From assembly GCA_942491535.1 (NCBI GenBank), contig CALOBV010000020.1, forward strand, positions 191,478-255,477: a stretch of DNA of 64,000 nt, given 5' to 3'. The translations under genes were made by a program, and so were the position numbers. This document shows positions 61,187 to 64,000 of this stretch, piece by piece. A model generated the notes under the pieces. It did no database searches and was not told the origin of the DNA. It saw only the letters and a list, made by a program, of their open reading frames with translations. This stretch comes from JAUVKT01 sp942491535. Its GTDB lineage: Bacteria > Bacteroidota > Bacteroidia > Bacteroidales > VadinHA17. The number at the start of each line of letters is the position of its first letter. Position 1 is the stretch's first letter.

Positions 61187-61410
61187 AATTCAAATCATTA
61201 ATTAGTTACAAACTATTTCTTGAGATTATACAAGTTACGAAAATCCTAATATCTAAGACCTTAGCACCCCCGTATCTGTAAGCACGTTGAGTACCTGATC
61301 AACTACCCCCTGCCAGCTCGCGCTCGACTATTAGCTAGTCTAAGGTGTTGAGAAACAGTTGTGAATTTGAGGAGGAATAATTAAATTAGTCTTGCAATAT
61401 AATAATCAGG

Positions 61411-61764
61411 ATGAAAAAACTTCTCCCACCCCTGCTTCTGCTAAGCTTAGTAGTTTTATTCGGATGCAGTGCTACAAAGCCTGCTTCCTCTGGCAATATA
61501 GATCGCGACGGCAGCTCTTTTGAGAAAGCAATTATAGTAAACAATATCTCCGAAGAGTATGACTATGCAAGGAAAGCATGTGGCGATTGTAGCTTTATCC
61601 AACAAGCCCTTGTCTTTGAAAAAAGAAAACCTTACGATGTTCTGACATTTAAGAAGCCAGATGGTCAAACCGTTGAATATTACTTTGACATGGGGGGGGG
61701 GGGGGGGGGAGGGGGGGGGGGGGGGGGGGGGGGGGGATGGCAGCTTTCTATGGTGAAGTGGTGA
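61411..61764 (+). CDS. Small lipoprotein interrupted by a poly-G tract
   Basis: The 117-residue product has a lipoprotein signal (LLLLSLVVLFGC, lipobox Cys at 19) and a domain ending KPYDVLTFKKPDGQTVEYYFDM, typical of a small Bacteroidota lipoprotein family that normally ends with a short phrase like YYFDISxFFGK. Here the frame runs into 45 bases of G (one A inside) at 61692-61736, giving polyglycine and a short wrong tail. Skipping the tract gives YYFDMAAFYGEVVSSKRM, which fits the family. The tract is either an assembly artefact or a real, possibly phase-variable insertion. Confidence 0.65.
   Translation: MKKLLPPLLLLSLVVLFGCSATKPASSGNIDRDGSSFEKAIIVNNISEEYDYARKACGDCSFIQQALVFEKRKPYDVLTFKKPDGQTVEYYFDMGGGGGGGGGGGGGGGWQLSMVKW
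61692..61736. repeat. Poly-G tract (18 G, A, 26 G)
   Basis: The tract consists of 18 G at 61692-61709, A at 61710 and 26 G at 61711-61736. It is inside a coding sequence and flanked by ATGG on both sides (61690 and 61737). It could form G-quadruplexes and would be highly slippage-prone. Confidence 0.95.
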
Positions 61765-61815
61765 GTTCAAAGCGAATGCCATTAAAAAATGCAATTTGAA
61801 TCAGTCTTTGACAAT

Positions 61816-61826
61816 GGGGGGGGGGG
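61816..61826. repeat. Second G run (11 G)
   Basis: Eleven G follow CTTTGACAAT, a left flank nearly the same as that of the 45-base tract (CTTTGACAT). It lies 46 bases upstream of the next gene. Confidence 0.9.
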
Positions 61827-61871
61827 ATTTTCTGGCACAGAAACATAGTAAACCAACCAAACCTATAAACG

Positions 61872-62636
61872 ATGAAAACTAAAAATTTTACTTATCTGGC
61901 CATTACTACAGCCTTTGTAATATTATTTACAATTTCATCATGTAGTAATACAAAGTATGCTGCTCTTGATTGTCCGGATTTCTCCTCAAAACCTTCAATC
62001 ACTAAAAAATCTCCTCCTAAATTAAAAAGGAGTAAAAAGATTTTTGCATCCAACTCTTATAATAAAAATCGGGCAATATCCCGAAAAAAGAAATCAAAAT
62101 CCATAAGTTCTGTAAACATTATTAGTGCAAGCGAAAAAGGTGTATCTGTTGAGGCTGAGGAAGATTTAGAGCTAAGTCTGCATCAGGTAGAAACTCCTGA
62201 TAACTCACCTGTAAATAGTGAAATTGAGACTCCTGATGTATCCCCCAGAGACCCGGGGCCGGTTGAAATATTGATCACAGAAGAAGCTACTTATGTTATC
62301 GAAAAAGACAGATATTCTCCAATTGGCAAGATGGGCCCCAGGGTAGATAATTCATATTTCGATGTTGATCGCGACGCAACATCTGTTTCATCTTTACAAC
62401 AGATGAATTATATCCCCATGGATGGCCTGGCTATTGCCGGGTTTATATCGGGCATTGTTGGATTACTTGTTTTTGGTATTCCTCTTGGGGCAATCGCAAT
62501 AATTTTTGGGGCATTAAGTCTGTCGAAAATTAATAAGTACCCTGATAAATTTAGAGGGAGGGGCCTTGCGACTGCCAGTCTGGTGCTTGGGATTATAGAT
62601 GTGGTCGGGGTAATATTGCTCCTCCTGATCATGTAA
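61872..62636 (+). CDS. Lipoprotein-like protein with DUF4190 domain
   Basis: The 254-residue protein has a lipobox-like ISSC near residue 24 (SSCSNTKYAALDCPDF), a basic Lys/Ser-rich linker (KSPPKLKRSKKIFAS, RKKKSKSISS), an acidic middle region with repeated ETPD, and a C-terminal DUF4190 domain with two membrane helices (IAGFISGIVGLLVFGIPLGA, LVLGIIDVVGVILLLLIM). A lipoprotein signal combined with C-terminal membrane helices is unusual but known in this phylum. The function is unknown. It is followed by hairpin-rich repeats before the RidA gene. Confidence 0.75.
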   Translation: MKTKNFTYLAITTAFVILFTISSCSNTKYAALDCPDFSSKPSITKKSPPKLKRSKKIFASNSYNKNRAISRKKKSKSISSVNIISASEKGVSVEAEEDLELSLHQVETPDNSPVNSEIETPDVSPRDPGPVEILITEEATYVIEKDRYSPIGKMGPRVDNSYFDVDRDATSVSSLQQMNYIPMDGLAIAGFISGIVGLLVFGIPLGAIAIIFGALSLSKINKYPDKFRGRGLATASLVLGIIDVVGVILLLLIM

Positions 62637-62651
62637 GCTTCCGTTAGCAGC

Positions 62652-62740
62652 CTAAAGGATTGGGCTTTTTAATAAAGACCAGGGATGCCGCGGAATACGC
62701 GGCGGATCTAATGCATCAACAGCCCAAAGAATTGGGCTGA
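62652..62740. repeat. Hairpin repeat cluster downstream of the DUF4190 gene
   Basis: Three hairpins follow in order: AGCC(T)...GGGCT with a T-rich tail (about 62649-62670, a likely terminator), GCCGCG-GAATA-CGCGGC (62687-62703) flanked by CCAGGGATGCC...GGCGGATCT, and CAGCCC-AAAGAATT-GGGCTG (62720-62739). The second belongs to the same family as the hairpins at 63446-63464 and 63526-63543. Confidence 0.6.
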
Positions 62741-62790
62741 CCGGAGAGTCGATGCGTAGAAAAGGAAAAATAATATCTGAAGAAAAGGTG

Positions 62791-62798
62791 TAAATTTG
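62791..62798 (+). promoter_or_regulatory. Promoter -7 element of the RidA-like gene
   Basis: TAAATTTG matches TAnnTTTG, 14 bases before the ATG at 62813 and 35 before an in-frame ATG at 62834. The second ATG gives a more normal 5' leader. Confidence 0.55.
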
Positions 62799-62812
62799 TT
62801 TAACATCAGACA

Positions 62813-63379
62813 ATGAAAAAAGAATTCTTTATTATGAAAAAATCTTACATTTATTTACCTGTTTTTGTATTAATTATTATTCTTAATGCTTGTGATAATC
62901 ACTCCAGACCTGAAGCTTCTTACGACCCTGAAGCAAGATTAGAAGAATTGCAAATTACACTGCCAGAACCCCCTCAACCGGTTGCTAATTACGTTAATGG
63001 CGTTAGAGCAGGAAATTTAATATTTCTGGCAGGAAAGGGTCCCCGGCGACCAGATGGTACCGAACTAACCGGTAAATTAGGACAGGATATTTCTATTGAA
63101 GAAGGTTATGAAGGTGCTCGATTGACAGCAATTAATCAGCTTGCTGTATTAAAGGAAATGCTTGGAAATTTAAATAAAGTAAAGCGGATTGTAAAAGTAC
63201 ATGGAATGGTAAATTCAGACCCTTCATTTGTCGACCAACCAAAAGTAATCAACGGTTTTTCAGATTTGATGGTAGAAGTTTTTGGAGATAGGGGCAGGCA
63301 TGCACGAGCTGCCGTAGGTATGGCTTCTCTGCCCAGAGGACAAGCGGTAGAAATCGAATTGGTCGTAGAAGTCTATTAA
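62813..63379 (+). CDS. RidA/YjgF family protein with a lipoprotein signal
   Basis: RidA proteins hydrolyse reactive enamines/imines formed by PLP enzymes. The conserved C-terminal block HARAAVGMASLPRGQAVEIE, with its catalytic Arg, and the N-terminal GNLIFLAGKGPRR are present. Unlike most RidA proteins it has a signal with lipobox ILNAC (Cys at about residue 26) before the domain, so it is exported and probably membrane anchored. Start: ATG at 62813 or, more likely from promoter spacing, ATG at 62834 (MKKSYIYLPVF). It is followed directly by a hairpin repeat (63377-63420) that starts at the stop codon. Confidence 0.88.
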   Translation: MKKEFFIMKKSYIYLPVFVLIIILNACDNHSRPEASYDPEARLEELQITLPEPPQPVANYVNGVRAGNLIFLAGKGPRRPDGTELTGKLGQDISIEEGYEGARLTAINQLAVLKEMLGNLNKVKRIVKVHGMVNSDPSFVDQPKVINGFSDLMVEVFGDRGRHARAAVGMASLPRGQAVEIELVVEVY

Positions 63380-63420
63380 AGCCTTTCAGGCGCTTCGCGC
63401 CTTAAGGGCTTATTTCTTTG
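63377..63420 (+). terminator. Hairpin repeat element A, terminator of the RidA gene
   Basis: The element AAAGCCTTTCA-GGCGC-TTC-GCGCC-TTAAGGGCTT, followed by ATTTCTTTG, begins at the RidA stop codon. Stem GGCGC/GCGCC and an outer AAGCC/GGGCTT pair followed by a T-rich tail make it a good terminator. A near-copy with compensated stem changes lies at 63571-63614 and an inverted copy at 63642-63681. Confidence 0.8.
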
Positions 63421-63570
63421 TTTTGCCAGAGGGGAGTCCAGGATTGAGTCGCCTTTGGCGCCTCGGACCTGCCGCATCAGCAGCCCATGATTAAAGCCTG
63501 ATTTTGCTCTGGCAGCTCCAGGAATGCCACGCCTATGCGTGGCGGACCTGCCGCAATAACAGCCCATGCT
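63421..63570. repeat. Two tandem copies of a ~80-bp hairpin repeat
   Basis: Copies at 63421-63492 and 63502-63570 share the flanks TTTTGC..., CCAGG(A)AT and GGACCTGCCGC...AACAGCCCATG. Each has a different hairpin in the middle: GAG-CGCC-TTT-GGCG-CTC (about 63446-63464) and GCCACGC-CTAT-GCGTGGC (63526-63543). A third relative lies at 62680-62740. No open reading frame. Confidence 0.7.
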
Positions 63571-63614
63571 TAAAGCCTTTCAGGTGCTTTGCACCTTAAG
63601 GGCTTATTTCTTCG
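63571..63614 (+). repeat. Hairpin repeat element B
   Basis: This is a copy of element A in which the stem GGCGC/GCGCC is replaced by GGTGC/GCACC (63583-63587 / 63591-63595), preserving base pairing. It has the same flanks (AAAGCCTTTC...AAGGGCTTATTTCTTCG). Confidence 0.8.
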
Positions 63615-63641
63615 TTGCTCATAAATACCAGTATAATTCGC

Positions 63642-63681
63642 ACAAAAAAATAAGCCCTTCCGCATTTGCGGAAAGGCTTTA
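63642..63681 (-). terminator. Hairpin repeat element C (inverted), terminator of tRNA-Arg
   Basis: On the minus strand it reads AAAGCCTTTCCGCAAATGCG, then GAAGGGCTTATTTTTTTG, the same frame as elements A and B with a third stem sequence (TTCCGC/GCGGAA). It lies six bases after the 3' end of the tRNA and ends in a T-run, so it is very likely the tRNA terminator. Confidence 0.8.
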
Positions 63682-63687
63682 ATCATG

Positions 63688-63758
63688 TAGCCCCACCAGA
63701 CTCGAACCTGAATCTGAAGTTTAGGAAACTTCTGTTCTATCCCTTGAACTATAGGGCC
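63688..63758 (-). tRNA. tRNA-Arg (anticodon CCT)
   Basis: The minus strand folds as a cloverleaf: acceptor GGCCCTA/TGGGGCT, D-arm GTTC-AAGGGATA-GAAC, anticodon arm GAAGT-TTCCTAA-ACTTC with anticodon CCT, and T-loop TTCGAGT. The T-stem pairs well only if one C is inserted after GAGT (TCAGG with CCTGG), so one base appears to be missing near 63700. The CCA end is not encoded. The 71-base length is one short of the expected 72. Either the tRNA is defective or the sequence has an indel here. Confidence 0.85.
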
Positions 63759-63889
63759 GGGAATATGGCGCAAAAATAAGGTAATTTTCTATTCCGATCA
63801 AATTATTGCAAGCATTGTAATAGAACACAATTATTTTTACTTATTATCCACATGATTTTGGATTATCCTTTTAATAAAGTCTGATTCTC

Positions 63890-64000
63890 TTATGATATTT
63901 TTTCTACAATTAATAGGAAATCAACCTTAGCCGTTGCTCCCATGAATTGGAAAGTAGGGCGGACATCCGGAATAACGGAGATAACTTTTTCATTTAGAGT
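63890..64000 (-). CDS. 3' end of a gene running off the window
   Basis: The minus strand is open from the window edge to a TAA at 63890-63892 and encodes 36 residues ending DVRPTFQFMGATAKVDFLLI, then VEKIS. The residue composition and codon pattern look coding. I cannot identify the family from this fragment. Confidence 0.45.
   Translation of the reverse strand, partial: TLNEKVISVIPDVRPTFQFMGATAKVDFLLIVEKIS

Overview
The window is a stretch of a Bacteroidota chromosome, most likely from the Bacteroidales. The evidence is the fabH-plsX-rpmF-DUF177 cluster running into a split ATP synthase locus, an epsilon subunit with no helical domain, FISUMP-domain lipoproteins, a PorP/SprF protein next to a type-B type IX secretion (T9SS) sorting domain, DUF2723, M14 peptidases with calcium loops, and promoters of the TAnnTTTG (-7) type instead of sigma70 boxes. 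I cannot assign a genus from the sequence alone.

Layout. 0.1-2.8 kb: DUF177 (YceD-like), rpmF, plsX (one-base frameshift), fabH. 2.9-12.4 kb: bactofilin, AtpZ-like and a small membrane protein, atpBEFHAG, a polyprenyl synthetase, a convergent outer-membrane barrel gene, then atpDC with their own promoter. 12.5-30 kb: aromatic amino-acid decarboxylase-like enzyme, a gluzincin/TolB-propeller protein, DUF2723 membrane protein, response regulator, a long inverted tandem-repeat array, a YfiR/coiled-coil/SpoIIE phosphatase, twin cysteine-rich lipoproteins, methyltransferase, a long KamA-type radical SAM enzyme, rlmN, a flavin reductase and an SDR epimerase. 30-44 kb: Fur/PerR-like regulator with a palindromic operator, 1-Cys-type peroxiredoxin, two M14 carboxypeptidases, DUF502, an FG-GAP-like sensor with LytS-type kinase and a LuxR-type response regulator, a FISUMP lipoprotein flanked by matching palindromes, a pyruvate,phosphate dikinase regulator and a sortilin/BNR-repeat secreted protein. 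44.8-47.4 kb: BlaI-type repressor, M56 peptidase with TonB domain, TonB-like lipoprotein. 48-55.7 kb: three paralogous two-TM/TolB-like/TPR proteins with a FISUMP protein and an orphan lipoprotein between them; this part includes a ~178 bp direct repeat. 55.9-60.1 kb: a T9SS cargo/PorP/PD40-PKD-OmpA cluster broken by many frameshifts. 60.4-64 kb: esterase, a small lipoprotein interrupted by a poly-G tract, DUF4190 protein, a lipoprotein RidA, hairpin repeats, tRNA-Arg(CCT) and the 3' end of another gene.

How the genes work together. The first 13 kb is core metabolism: fatty-acid initiation, ribosomal protein L32, proton-driven ATP synthesis and isoprenoid chain synthesis. The rest is mostly cell-envelope biology (secreted peptidases, lipoproteins, beta-propellers, outer-membrane barrels) with signal transduction (phosphatase, LytS kinase/LuxR regulator, BlaI/M56, TolB-TPR proteins) and peroxide defence.

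Caveat. Single-base indels, several of them in homopolymers, interrupt plsX, the sensor kinase, the sortilin-like gene and the M56 gene, and one base is missing from the tRNA T-stem. The 56-60 kb cluster has many more. The protein sequence reads well on both sides of almost every shift and in-frame stops are absent, so assembly or sequencing indels are at least as likely as real gene decay.
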